A DNA stretch of 20,538 nucleotides, taken from NCBI GenBank assembly GCA_937891725.1, contig CALAHL010000674.1, forward strand, positions 1-20,538. The letters run 5' to 3'. Both the position numbers and the translations under genes were made by a program. Below are positions 7,189 to 15,374 of the stretch, piece by piece. The notes beneath the pieces were generated by a model that was given only the letters and a program-made list of their open reading frames with translations, had not been told where the DNA came from and ran no database searches. The stretch is from an uncultured Rhodospirillaceae bacterium (GTDB lineage: Bacteria; Pseudomonadota; Alphaproteobacteria; Thalassobaculales; Thalassobaculaceae). The first letter of the stretch is position 1, and each line of letters begins with the position of its first letter.

Positions 7189-8579
7189 GGGACCAAAGCA
7201 CGAAAACCGCCAAATTCGGTTTGCGGCTCCGGGATCTAGTCATCGCCATGGCCGCACTCTGCGTGATCGCAGCAATAGCGGTGGCCATGCTCGGCCGCTC
7301 CGGTGGGATCGATCTGCGGCGCTCCGCCATCGGCTTCGAGGGACTGGCGATCTGGCTTGCCGCCAACGAGATCGACGTGCGGGTGACTACCGATCAGCGA
7401 CCGGCAGTCCTGGACACTGTTGGCCTGCGGGTCTTACCGCTGTTCGACGGCGACCCGGTTCTGCTGCAAGGCGGTCCGGAGGCGGGCGGCGACCAACTGA
7501 TGCAGCAGGATCAGACGGATTTGGATTGGCAGATCCTTGACCGCAAGATTCAGGAACTTCCGACCCTTGTGATCCTTCCGAAATGGCGATCGGGTATGGC
7601 GGTCCTGGGCGAAGCCAAGCCCGAATTCCTGCGGACCTGGAAAAACCAGGAGACGCCGGTCCAACTCGGGCGCGATCGGATCACGCAGATGGTCCCGCAG
7701 GACCGCGGTTTCGCCGATTATCCCGTCGCGATCGCCGGCACCGAGGGGCTGCAATTGCGTCTCTACCTGCCCCAGGTCATCTCGGATTCCGACTGCACCC
7801 CGATGCTCGGCACGTCGGAAAAGATGGTTCTTGGAAGGTGCACAAGAAACGGCACGCCATTTTTCCTGCTCTCGGATCCGGATCTGCTCAACAATCACGG
7901 TCTTCGCCTTGGCGACAATGCGGATATCGCGCGCGGGCTTCTCCCGATGCTCGCCGCCGGCATCCCCGACGGTACGTTCGCGCACGCGGCCGTCGCCGGT
8001 ACGATCCTGATCGATCTCGAAACCGAAACCGCTTTGCCTCTGTTCCGCCGGGCGCCGGAGCAGCTGACGGATGAGGCGGTCGCGCCGGAGGGTCCGAGCC
8101 TGTCGGAACTGTTCGCCTATCCGATGTCCCTGGTTTGGGCGTCCTTGGCTGCCCTAGGTCTGTTGGTGCTCTGGCGGGGATCGGTGCGCGTGCGTCCTGT
8201 TCTGGCCGATCTGGATACCGGTCCCGTCGCCAGCAAATCCGCCAGTATCGATGCCCAGGCCCGGCTGCTCCGACTGTCCGGCCATGACGCGGATCTCCTG
8301 TTCGCCCATGTGGATGCGCGTCTCAAGGCGGTTTCCGCCGACATTCTGGGACCGCATCGACGCGACAGGTCTTCTCGCGGTGATCCGCTTCAGGCCTTGG
8401 CCGCCGTTGTGGCCCGCAAGGATTCCGGGTTGGGCGCGCGGTTGACCGCTGCCACCACAAATGCCCGTCGTTTGCCGGACAAGGCGTCGACAGGCCAGAT
8501 TGTCGACTGTCTCGACCAATTCGAAATCGCAATCGAACAGGTGCTTCATGAATTTGGACGAACTGCACAGTCTCGCTGA
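7185..8579 (+). CDS. DUF4350 domain-containing membrane protein
   Basis: 464 residues with two membrane helices: ~17-37 (LVIAMAALCVIAAIAVAML) and ~312-332 (PMSLVWASLAALGLLVLW). The region between them is probably periplasmic and carries DUF4350 hallmarks: RRSAIGFEGLAIWLAANEID near the first helix, and LLSDPDLLNNHGLRLGDNA (228-246), close to the SDP-NN-GDNA wording of that family. The C-terminal ~130 residues are cytosolic and helical. DUF4350 is thought to resemble a GIFT/glutamine-amidotransferase-like ligand-binding fold, but no activity is established. It overlaps the upstream gene by 4 nt (ATGA) and runs 32 nt into the MoxR gene, so translation is probably coupled. Function in the cluster is unknown; an envelope-side sensor or partner for the MoxR/DUF58 pair is inferred. 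Confidence 0.82.
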   Translation: MRDQSTKTAKFGLRLRDLVIAMAALCVIAAIAVAMLGRSGGIDLRRSAIGFEGLAIWLAANEIDVRVTTDQRPAVLDTVGLRVLPLFDGDPVLLQGGPEAGGDQLMQQDQTDLDWQILDRKIQELPTLVILPKWRSGMAVLGEAKPEFLRTWKNQETPVQLGRDRITQMVPQDRGFADYPVAIAGTEGLQLRLYLPQVISDSDCTPMLGTSEKMVLGRCTRNGTPFFLLSDPDLLNNHGLRLGDNADIARGLLPMLAAGIPDGTFAHAAVAGTILIDLETETALPLFRRAPEQLTDEAVAPEGPSLSELFAYPMSLVWASLAALGLLVLWRGSVRVRPVLADLDTGPVASKSASIDAQARLLRLSGHDADLLFAHVDARLKAVSADILGPHRRDRSSRGDPLQALAAVVARKDSGLGARLTAATTNARRLPDKASTGQIVDCLDQFEIAIEQVLHEFGRTAQSR

Positions 8580-9504
8580 CGCCATCCGAGCCGAAATCGG
8601 CAAGACGGTTCACGGCCAGGACGCCGCCGTGGATCTGCTCCTGGTCTCGCTGTTCGCGGGGGGGCATTGCTTGCTTGAGGGCCCGCCTGGCACCGCCAAA
8701 ACTTTGCTGGCGCGCAGCTTCGCGTCGGCGCTGTCGCTGGATTTCGGTCGGATCCAGTTCACCCCCGATCTAATGCCGGGCGATGTGCTGGGCACCAATC
8801 TGTTTGATTTCCAGACCAGTGCGTTCCGTTTGGTTAAAGGTCCAGTGTTCTGCGACGTGCTGTTGGGCGACGAGATCAACCGGGCGCCTCCGAAGACCCA
8901 GGCCGCGCTTCTGCAGGCGATGAGCGAGCGGTTCGTGACAATCGACGGGGTCGATCATTCGTTGGGTAAACTGTTCTTCGTGATCGCGACACAGAACCCG
9001 ATCGAACATCAGGGCACCTATCCGCTGCCGGAGGCGCAGCTTGACCGGTTTCTGTTCAAGATCGTCTTCGACTTTCCGGATGCCGAGGCCGAGCTTGAGA
9101 TCCTGCGGCGCCGCGCCGACCAACCGCTGGATATGAACGCCCGCTCGCAGGACATCGCGCCGGTCGCAGATCAGAAGGCAATCCTGGCCGGGCGCGCCCT
9201 GGTCGACAGCATCCGCCTGGACGAGAAGCTGCTGAAATACATCGTCACCCTGGTGCGGGCGACCCGGACCGATCCTCAGGTTGAACACGGGGCCTCGACC
9301 CGGGCGGCGGACGCGCTTGCCGGTGCGGTACGGGCTAGGGCGGCTCTCGACGGCCGCGATTATGCCACCCCCGACGATCTCAAGAGCCTCGTGATTCCAG
9401 CCCTGCGGCATCGGCTCATCCTCGGCCCCACCGCTGAGATCGAAGGCCGGACCACCGTCGATGTTCTGGGCGCGCTGATGGACACGGTTGAGGTTCCGCG
9501 CTGA
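8548..9504 (+). CDS. MoxR-family AAA+ ATPase
   Basis: 318 residues, the usual MoxR length. Walker A GPPGTAKT is at 45-52 and Walker B LLGDEINRA at 105-113, with the DE pair at 108-109. RFVTIDGV (128-135) is the segment around the inserted hairpin, sensor 1 is ATQNP (147-151), and LPEAQLDRF (160-168) carries the conserved Arg. A helical lid follows to ~318. MoxR ATPases form hexameric rings and act as chaperone-like remodelers, classically with VWA-domain partners; the DUF58 gene immediately downstream (1-nt overlap) is the expected partner. The start is the ATG at 8548 with AGGTG about 6 nt upstream, inside the end of the DUF4350 gene. An in-frame start at 8461 would add 29 residues of antisense-looking sequence and was rejected. 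Confidence 0.95.
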   Translation: MNLDELHSLADAIRAEIGKTVHGQDAAVDLLLVSLFAGGHCLLEGPPGTAKTLLARSFASALSLDFGRIQFTPDLMPGDVLGTNLFDFQTSAFRLVKGPVFCDVLLGDEINRAPPKTQAALLQAMSERFVTIDGVDHSLGKLFFVIATQNPIEHQGTYPLPEAQLDRFLFKIVFDFPDAEAELEILRRRADQPLDMNARSQDIAPVADQKAILAGRALVDSIRLDEKLLKYIVTLVRATRTDPQVEHGASTRAADALAGAVRARAALDGRDYATPDDLKSLVIPALRHRLILGPTAEIEGRTTVDVLGALMDTVEVPR

Positions 9505-10805
9505 TGCGACCCAGCCTGCGCCTTCTGCTTCTGGCCCTGCTATGCTTCGCGATCTCGACGATCGCGGTGACGGCCGGTGGTGCCATGGCGGATGCGGCGA
9601 CGCTTCCCTGGCTGGCGCTGGGTATCGCGTTGGCGGTGGATGTGGTGGCCGGCGCCCGCTTTGGAATCGGGCTGCAGGCAGCGGGGCCGTCGGAGCTGTT
9701 CGTCGGCACCGGCGGCGCTTTGTCGCTCCGGATTTCGGACGGCCCGTCCAAGACGGTGGCTTGCCGGATCGAATGGCCGGGCGGGCTGGACGGGGCCGAC
9801 GTCACATCCTTTGAGCGGGATGACCAAACGGGAGACCTGCTGGTCTCGGTCCCGTTCCGGGCGCGATTGCGGGGGATCTGGCGGATCGAACGGGCCTGGT
9901 TGCGCTGGACCGGTCGGCTGGGCCTCATCGAATTCACGCCCTGGGTTCCGTTGGAGCTCCACGTGACAGCCGTGCCCGATGTCCGGCCGGTCAGCTCCGG
10001 GACCATCGATGTCCAGGTCCGAAGCGAGCTGTTCGGGATCAAGGAAAACCTCGTCCGAGGTGAAGGCTCCGACTTCCACCAGTTGCGCGAATTCACCAGC
10101 GGTATGGACCCGCGTTCGATCGACTGGAAGCGCTCGGCCCGGTCGCGGCGCTTGGTGGCAAAGGAGATGCGCGCCGAGCGGAACCACCATGTGATCCTGG
10201 CGCTCGACAACGGCTATCTGATGCGCCAGGAGATCGGCAGTCTGCCGAAGATCGACCACGCGGTGAACGCAGCCTTGGCCACCGCCTGGGCGGCAGTGGT
10301 GGGCGGCGATCAGGTTGGCGTTCTGGCCTATGACGCGGTGCCACGCCTGTCGATTCCGCCGACGGCGGGACGCACCGGCTTCGCCCGTTTGCGCACCCAG
10401 CTTGCCGGGCTCGGCTACGAAAGCCGGGAAAGCAATCACACCCTCGGCATGGCGCTGTTGCACCGACAATTGGCCCGGCGGGCCTTGGTGATCGTGTTCT
10501 CGGATTTCGTGGATTCCACCACCGCCGAGATCCTGGTCGAAAATCTGCGGGTCCTGGGCCGACGCCATGTGGTGGTATTCGTGGCCTTGCGGGACCCGGA
10601 AGTGGAAGCGATCGGGCTGGCGCCCATATCTTCATTGGACGATGCCGCCCGCGCGGTGTCCGCTATGGAGTTGATCGCCGAGCGTCGGATCGTAATGGAA
10701 CGGCTGACCCGTCTGGGGATCCTGGTTCTGGACGTGGCTCCCGCGCGGGCCACGCCGCGGCTGATCTCGACCTATCTCGATCTCAAGGCGCGGGAGGTGA
10801 TATGA
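9504..10805 (+). CDS. DUF58 domain-containing (VWA-like) protein
   Basis: 433 residues. Two hydrophobic N-terminal segments (~4-26 and ~33-50) anchor it in the inner membrane. A beta-rich region follows to ~170. The DUF58 core spans 186-226: GEGSDFHQLREFTSGMDPRS (186-205), then IDWKRSARSRRLVAKEM. A VWA-like Rossmann fold comes next, with Asp235 in ILALDNGYLM at the first strand and VIVFSDF (329-335) later. The canonical MIDAS DxSxS is not present; Asp is kept but the serines are Gly and Leu, so metal-dependent ligand binding may be altered or absent. DUF58 proteins are the typical partners of MoxR ATPases. The gene overlaps MoxR by one nucleotide (TGATG) and the next gene by ATGA, pointing to coupled synthesis. 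Confidence 0.93.
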   Translation: MRPSLRLLLLALLCFAISTIAVTAGGAMADAATLPWLALGIALAVDVVAGARFGIGLQAAGPSELFVGTGGALSLRISDGPSKTVACRIEWPGGLDGADVTSFERDDQTGDLLVSVPFRARLRGIWRIERAWLRWTGRLGLIEFTPWVPLELHVTAVPDVRPVSSGTIDVQVRSELFGIKENLVRGEGSDFHQLREFTSGMDPRSIDWKRSARSRRLVAKEMRAERNHHVILALDNGYLMRQEIGSLPKIDHAVNAALATAWAAVVGGDQVGVLAYDAVPRLSIPPTAGRTGFARLRTQLAGLGYESRESNHTLGMALLHRQLARRALVIVFSDFVDSTTAEILVENLRVLGRRHVVVFVALRDPEVEAIGLAPISSLDDAARAVSAMELIAERRIVMERLTRLGILVLDVAPARATPRLISTYLDLKAREVI

Positions 10806-11812
10806 GCGCGGCAGACGATCTCCGCTCGGTTCGGTTTCGCCGCCAACGGGAGCAGGACTGGAAAAAGCTCGATTCCCTGGTTCTTCGGGTCGAGAAGAAC
10901 GGCGTTCACAGCTTGCAGTTCATCGAGGCCCGAAGTTTGGCAGCCCTCTATCGCCAGGCCTGCACCTCCCTCTCGGTCGCCCGCGAAATCTCGCTGGACC
11001 GGGGCTTGCTGACCTATCTGGAAGCGTTGACCGCGCGGGCCTATCTGGCGGTCTATGCGCCGCAGCAGACATTGGGCGGAACTCTCGTCCGGTTTTTCGC
11101 GAGGAGCGGCCCGCAGGCCTTCCGCCGATCGCTCGGGTTTGTCGCACTGGGGTATATCGGACTGATCCTGGGGACACTGGCCGGTATCCTGCTCTACGCC
11201 CAGGATATCGCCTGGTATCACAAGTTTTTTCCGGGCGGGGCCGCGGATCCGCGGCAACCGGACGCCTCGGCCTCCGAACTGCTGTCGGTGATCTACGATC
11301 CGGAGACACCGGATGGCGGCAACCTCAGCGTCTTCGCGAGCTACCTGTTCTCCCACAACACGCGGATCGCGATCTTCTGTTTCGGCCTGGGCGTGTTCGC
11401 CTGCCTGCCGAGTTTCACGCTATGCGTCTTCAACGGACTCGGCCTCGGGGTGCTGGTGGCGCTCTATGCGGAGCAGGGCTTGGGGTGGGATCTGTTCGGA
11501 TGGCTGTCGATCCACGGGGTCACCGAGCTGTCCGCCATCGCGATCTCTGCAGGTGCCGGCATCCTGCTCGGCTCGGCCGTGCTGTTCCCCGGGCCCTTCA
11601 CCCGAAAGGACGCGCTCAGACGGGCCGGGCCGGATGCGACCAAACTCGCGGTGATCGCGGCCCTCATGCTGGTGGTGGCGGCCCTGGTCGAAGGCTTCGG
11701 CCGGCAGGTCGTCCAGGACACGACCACCCGTCTGCTGATCGGCTGGGGGATCGGCGCAGGTTGGGCCTGGTGGCTGCTGGTCGCGGGTCGTGACCGGGCG
11801 GGAGACGCCTGA
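10802..11812 (+). CDS. Stage II sporulation protein M (SpoIIM)-family membrane protein
   Basis: 336 residues. The soluble N-terminal part (~1-110) is helical and charged, with SLAALYRQACTSLSVARE at 45-62, typical of the family. About five or six membrane segments follow (around 112-133, 187-205, 208-223, 240-262, 280-300, 309-327). Conserved family positions are visible: FSHNTRIAIFCFGLG (183-197), FNGLGLGVLVAL (210-221) and HGVTELSAIAISAGAG (238-253). In Bacillus, SpoIIM forms the septal DMP peptidoglycan machine with SpoIID/SpoIIP, but this organism shows no sporulation genes. In proteobacteria and actinobacteria the family occurs in MoxR/DUF58/RDD clusters, so the name reflects ancestry, not sporulation. 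ATGA overlap with DUF58; the RDD gene starts two bases after its stop. Confidence 0.92.
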   Translation: MSAADDLRSVRFRRQREQDWKKLDSLVLRVEKNGVHSLQFIEARSLAALYRQACTSLSVAREISLDRGLLTYLEALTARAYLAVYAPQQTLGGTLVRFFARSGPQAFRRSLGFVALGYIGLILGTLAGILLYAQDIAWYHKFFPGGAADPRQPDASASELLSVIYDPETPDGGNLSVFASYLFSHNTRIAIFCFGLGVFACLPSFTLCVFNGLGLGVLVALYAEQGLGWDLFGWLSIHGVTELSAIAISAGAGILLGSAVLFPGPFTRKDALRRAGPDATKLAVIAALMLVVAALVEGFGRQVVQDTTTRLLIGWGIGAGWAWWLLVAGRDRAGDA

Positions 11813-11813
11813 A

Positions 11814-12752
11814 ATGGCCGATACCACAGCCGCCAAGCCTCGGAGCCGCCGCAAGCTCGGCGCGGTTCGGCGCATGAACGAAATCATCCCGCCGGAGGGG
11901 GTCCCGCTGCATTTCGCTGTCGCGGGCCTCGGCGCAAGGCTTGGCGCGCAGCTGACCGATCTGGGATTGTGCGTGGTGTTCATGATCGTGCTCGGGATCG
12001 TAACCAACGAGGTGCTGCCGTCGGCGGCCTGGTGGAGCCTGATGCTGCTGACCTTCTTCGCAATCCGCACGCCCTATTACGTCGCGACCGAACTGATGTG
12101 GAACGGCCAGACCCTCGGCAAGCGGATGCTGGGTCTCAGGGTTGTCGGCGCGGACGGGCGCGGGCTGTCGACCAATGCGGTGGTGGTCCGCAACCTGATG
12201 CGGGAGGCAGAGATCTACGGTCCCGGCTTTGCCCTTCTGGGCGGATTGGACCGGGTCGACCTCTGGTACTGGCTCACCCTGATCTGGGCCGGGGTCGCGA
12301 TCGGGGTGCCGCTCTTCAGCAAGACCAACCAGCGGCTGGGCGACCTGATCGCCGGCACCTATGTCATCGAACATCCCCGCGCCGGATTGGAGACCGATCT
12401 GGCCGCCAGGGCGAGTGCGGTTGTCCAACGCGACGACCGGTTTACGTTTACCGCCAAACAGCTGGACTATTACGGGCGTTATGAGCTTCAGATTCTGGAA
12501 CAGCTGCTCCAGTCCAATGCGCGGACCGGCCGCGAGACCCACGCGCAGCACGTGCAGGAGATGGTGCGGGTGGCGCGGCGCATCCGGTCGAAAATCGGCT
12601 ATTCCGACCCGGTCAAAGACAGCGAGGCCGAAGCCTTCCTGCGGGCCTTCTACGCGGCTCAGCGCGGTCATCTTGAGCAGCGGAAGCTGTTCGGCGATGT
12701 TCGTGAGGACAAGTTTCACTCCACAGAGTCCGACATGAAAGACCATCCATGA
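11814..12752 (+). CDS. RDD-family membrane protein with C-terminal cytosolic domain
   Basis: 312 residues. The RDD domain (~34-186) has Arg42 and Asp49 in ARLGAQLTD, helices at ~50-67 and ~71-92, the conserved WNGQTLGKRMLGLRVV (96-111) and NQRLGDLIAGTYVI (172-185), plus a third hydrophobic segment ~150-168. After it comes an unusual ~125-residue charged, helical tail containing GRYELQILEQLLQSNA (221-236) and REDKFHS; it is probably cytosolic and could dock the MoxR or DUF58 proteins. RDD proteins are small polytopic membrane proteins of uncertain, possibly transport-related, role. Start at 11814 has GGGAG with 9-nt spacing; the upstream in-frame start at 11790 lies inside the SpoIIM gene and was rejected. 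It overlaps the next gene by ATGA. Confidence 0.9.
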   Translation: MADTTAAKPRSRRKLGAVRRMNEIIPPEGVPLHFAVAGLGARLGAQLTDLGLCVVFMIVLGIVTNEVLPSAAWWSLMLLTFFAIRTPYYVATELMWNGQTLGKRMLGLRVVGADGRGLSTNAVVVRNLMREAEIYGPGFALLGGLDRVDLWYWLTLIWAGVAIGVPLFSKTNQRLGDLIAGTYVIEHPRAGLETDLAARASAVVQRDDRFTFTAKQLDYYGRYELQILEQLLQSNARTGRETHAQHVQEMVRVARRIRSKIGYSDPVKDSEAEAFLRAFYAAQRGHLEQRKLFGDVREDKFHSTESDMKDHP

Positions 12753-13516
12753 GCGATACCTCCCTGCCCCGTCCAGCGCTGGGCGTCGGCGCCCTGATCG
12801 GGGACACCGTCCGTGTGTTCTTCAGTCGGATTGTCACCTTTGTGGTCCTGAGCCTGTTGCCGACCGCGATTACCGTCGGGGTGCAGGTCCTGATCCTTGG
12901 AGTCGGCGCCGTCGTCTCTCCGGGACAGCCGGGGCTTGGGGCGGTGAGCGGTGTTGGACTGGTCGTGGTCTCGCTCACGCCCTATCTGGCGCTCGCGGTG
13001 TTCGGGGCCGCGGTCGCCGTAGCTGCGCATGACACCAAGACCGGCGGCACCGGAACCATATTGGGGTATGTCCGCGCCGGGCTGGCCCAAGTGATCCCGC
13101 TGGCCTTATGCAATCTGATCGCCGCCATCCTGATCGTGGTGGGCACCAGTCTCGGAATGGTGCCGGGACTTTGGGTGTTCGCCGTCTTTGCTGTTGTCGC
13201 GCCGGCCATCGCGATCGAGCGGTGCGGGTTCGGCGGTCTCCGCCGCAGCATGGACCTGACCCGGGAGTATCGGTGGCCGATCATGGGCGGGGCGATTCTC
13301 CTGTTCCTGGCGATGTCGCTGTTTGTGGTGCTGATGTTCGGGGTGCTGACCCCGGTCACCAATGCGATTGCGCCGATCCTATCGGTGGTCGTGATCGTCT
13401 TCATCTCGGCGTTTTCGTTCAGCGCGCTCTTCATCTGGATTGGCCTGCTCTACGCCAGGCTTCGTATCATCAAGGAGGGCGCGCCGACCGAAAACCTGGA
13501 AGAGGTGTTTGGGTGA
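12749..13516 (+). CDS. Polytopic membrane protein of unknown function (paralog 1)
   Basis: 255 residues, mostly hydrophobic, with about six membrane segments (near 29-53, 65-93, 113-133, 136-155, 179-203, 207-238). LGVGALIGDTVRVFFSRI (11-28) is an amphipathic N-terminus. PGLWVFAVFAVVAPAIAIER (139-158), then GGLRRSMDLTREYRWPI (162-178), recalls the segment seen in YciC/DUF975 and GPDPase-membrane-domain-like proteins, where a Leu-Arg-Arg-Ser-x-x-Leu-Thr motif precedes a Trp-x-Ile. I cannot assign a specific family or function. The C-terminus ENLEEVFG is cytosolic. It overlaps the RDD gene by ATGA, so it is a translationally coupled member of the MoxR operon. A second copy lies 88 bp downstream. 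Confidence 0.75.
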   Translation: MSDTSLPRPALGVGALIGDTVRVFFSRIVTFVVLSLLPTAITVGVQVLILGVGAVVSPGQPGLGAVSGVGLVVVSLTPYLALAVFGAAVAVAAHDTKTGGTGTILGYVRAGLAQVIPLALCNLIAAILIVVGTSLGMVPGLWVFAVFAVVAPAIAIERCGFGGLRRSMDLTREYRWPIMGGAILLFLAMSLFVVLMFGVLTPVTNAIAPILSVVVIVFISAFSFSALFIWIGLLYARLRIIKEGAPTENLEEVFG

Positions 13517-13530
13517 ACCGCCGATTGATG

Positions 13531-13566
13531 TGACCGAACCATGATTGCGGTCATCTGGTAAGACCG
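13531..13566 (+). promoter_or_regulatory. Competing small inverted repeats between the two membrane paralogs
   Basis: In the 88-bp gap between paralogs, TGACCG (13531-13536) pairs perfectly with CGGTCA (13548-13553), while CGGTC (13548-13552) can instead pair with GACCG (13562-13566). The two stems are mutually exclusive. The arms are only 5-6 bp, so stability is modest. They lie just upstream of a perfect AAGGAGG Shine-Dalgarno. This could be an attenuation element, a regulator site (GACCG repeats) or chance. No convincing promoter or terminator was found in the gap. Confidence 0.25.
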
Positions 13567-13604
13567 ACACCGTTTCGGCAACCGGGCTGTTGAAGGAGGC
13601 CAAA

Positions 13605-14390
13605 ATGACTGAAAGAACGACGAATCTCCCTCCGCTAGGCGTTGGTGCTCTGATCTCTGACACATTCTCGGTGTTTTTCAGTCGAATTCCCGTCTTCCTG
13701 GTCCTGAGTCTGCTGTCGGCGATAATCTCGGTCGGAGGACAAGCACTTACGCTCGGATTCAGTTCGGTCGGAAGCTTCACCTCCGGGTCCGGTTCAGAAA
13801 CGGCGTTGTTTGGCAGCGGGTTTGGCTATTTCCTGGTTTCGATTCTGTCCGGCGCATTGTTCCTGGTCTCCACCGCCGCGATTTCCTATGCCGCTTACGA
13901 TTCCAGGACCTCGCGGCGCGGTTCTGTTGGCACGTTCCTCGCCGCCGCGCTGACCAAAGTGGTTCCCCTGTGTCTTTGTGCGATTGTCTCGGGAATTATG
14001 ATCTCTCTTGGACTTGCTCTCTTTCTCCTTCCCGGCCTTTGGGTCTTCGCAGTCTATTCGGTCGTGTCGGTTGCCATCGTGGCCGAGCGCGGTGGGTTCT
14101 ACTTGGAGGGACTTGGACGCAGCATCGAGCTGACCAAGGGCTATCGGTGGCCTATTGCCGGGGGCGCTATCCTTGCCTTCGTCGTAATGGGGCTGTTCGT
14201 GGGATTGCTGTTCTTCGTCCTGACACCCCTCACGAGTGCCGTCTCCGTGGCTCTGACCGCACTGGTCAGCACGGTGATCTGGGCCTTTTCGTTCAGCGTG
14301 CTCTACATCTGGATCGGGGTTCTCTATGCGCGGCTCCGGGCCATCAAGGACGGGAGCCCGACCGAGAATCTGGATGAGGTGTTCGGTTGA
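13605..14390 (+). CDS. Polytopic membrane protein of unknown function (paralog 2)
   Basis: 261 residues and a clear tandem paralog of the preceding protein. Shared blocks are LGVGALI-DT--VFFSRI at the N-terminus, PGLWVFAVYSVVSVAIVAER (143-162), RSIELTKGYRWPIAGGAIL, and the C-terminal stretch, where 27 of the last 34 residues are identical by hand alignment (ending PTENLDEVFG). About six membrane segments are expected. The middle of the protein (~54-75) is a Ser/Gly-rich loop different from paralog 1. The start at 13605 is set by a perfect AAGGAGG (13593-13599) with 5-nt spacing; the upstream in-frame ATG at 13545 was rejected. This is the only gene after a gap in the operon and it has the strongest ribosome site, so it may be translated more, or separately. 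It ends 10 bp from a convergent oxygenase gene. Confidence 0.78.
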   Translation: MTERTTNLPPLGVGALISDTFSVFFSRIPVFLVLSLLSAIISVGGQALTLGFSSVGSFTSGSGSETALFGSGFGYFLVSILSGALFLVSTAAISYAAYDSRTSRRGSVGTFLAAALTKVVPLCLCAIVSGIMISLGLALFLLPGLWVFAVYSVVSVAIVAERGGFYLEGLGRSIELTKGYRWPIAGGAILAFVVMGLFVGLLFFVLTPLTSAVSVALTALVSTVIWAFSFSVLYIWIGVLYARLRAIKDGSPTENLDEVFG

Positions 14391-14400
14391 GCCGAGTCCT

Positions 14401-15240
14401 TCACGATTTCAGACCGATCTCCCGAAGACGCTCCAGCAGATAGGCCCGCGCGGTTTTACCCGGCGCAAGCCGGACCTCTGGTCGGGGGTGCAGGAACATC
14501 GGCATCGAGTATCTGGCGACATTGTGCCCTGCGGGCGGGTTCATCACCCGGTGCGGGGTGGAGGGATAGGCCCCGCCAGAGGCAAGCTGAAGCATGTCGC
14601 CGGCGTTGATCACCATCATCCCCGGATCGCACGGCACCCGGTGCCAGCCGCCGCGCCTGTCCCGCGCTTCCAGGCCCGGCTCGGTGCCGGCGACCAGCAG
14701 GGTGATCAGATTGATGTCGCCATGCTCCGCCGCGCGCACCGCACCGGTCTCAACGCCATCCGTCAGGGCTGGGTAGTGCAGGATCCGGAGCAGGTTCTCG
14801 GAGCTGCCTGCGACCATCTGCGTCAAGGGTTCCGAAAACCCGGCCCGCACGGCCGGATCCGCATGATCCTCGACCCAGCCGAGCAGAATCTGTCCCAGAT
14901 CCACCAGATCCGCGTAGAGCGCGCGGGTCACTTCTTCGGCAGCCTCCGGTAATTGGCCGTCCGGATAGACGTGAAAAAACTCCTTCAGGTCCTTGACCGG
15001 ATGATCCTTGGCGTTCTCGGATCGGTACGGAAAGTAACCGTCCTGCCGGTCCGGGTTCCGCAGGAACCGGTGTTTGTCGTCCGAGCCGAAGATTGACGCC
15101 CAAGCCTCGTAGGCGTCTGCGATCCGATCCGCCGTGATCGGGTGGTCGGTCAGGACCGCGAATCCGGTCTCGCGCAGGGACCGCTCAAAATTGGCGGGTG
15201 CGTCCGCCGCAGTGCAGGAAATCACCTGAATATCGAACAC
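14401..15240 (-). CDS. 2-oxoglutarate/Fe(II)-dependent oxygenase, isopenicillin N synthase-like
   Basis: 279 residues, slightly short for the family. The jelly-roll core has the iron facial triad: His173 and Asp175 in AEHGDINLITLL, and His230 in STPHRV. Arg243 and Ser245 (RYS) form the RxS pair that binds the 2-oxoglutarate carboxylate. SLRETGFAVLTDHPI (21-35) is the N-terminal DIOX_N element, and NAGDMLQLASGG (212-223) is the conserved strand before the distal His. Such enzymes couple 2-oxoglutarate decarboxylation to hydroxylation, desaturation or ring formation; the substrate is not predictable. Start: ATG at 15240 with GGAGGGAG ending 7 nt upstream. It diverges from the carbamoylase-like gene across 134 bp, suggesting co-regulation and possibly a shared pathway. 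No clear promoter consensus was seen in that gap. Confidence 0.88.
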   Translation of the reverse strand: MFDIQVISCTAADAPANFERSLRETGFAVLTDHPITADRIADAYEAWASIFGSDDKHRFLRNPDRQDGYFPYRSENAKDHPVKDLKEFFHVYPDGQLPEAAEEVTRALYADLVDLGQILLGWVEDHADPAVRAGFSEPLTQMVAGSSENLLRILHYPALTDGVETGAVRAAEHGDINLITLLVAGTEPGLEARDRRGGWHRVPCDPGMMVINAGDMLQLASGGAYPSTPHRVMNPPAGHNVARYSMPMFLHPRPEVRLAPGKTARAYLLERLREIGLKS

Positions 15241-15374
15241 GGAACCACTCCCTCCGATGATTGGTGCCGAAACGAGAAGGGCCCGAAACCACCCGGACGG
15301 TCAATCCCGGCTTTCCCCGGACCCTTGGTTCGTGGTGATCTATCGGGAACTTCGACCAAAAGGATCAAAGCCAT

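Noticed and set aside
10802..11812. Evidence for sporulation
   Set aside because: The SpoIIM family is widespread in non-sporulating bacteria within MoxR/DUF58/RDD clusters; no other sporulation gene is present.
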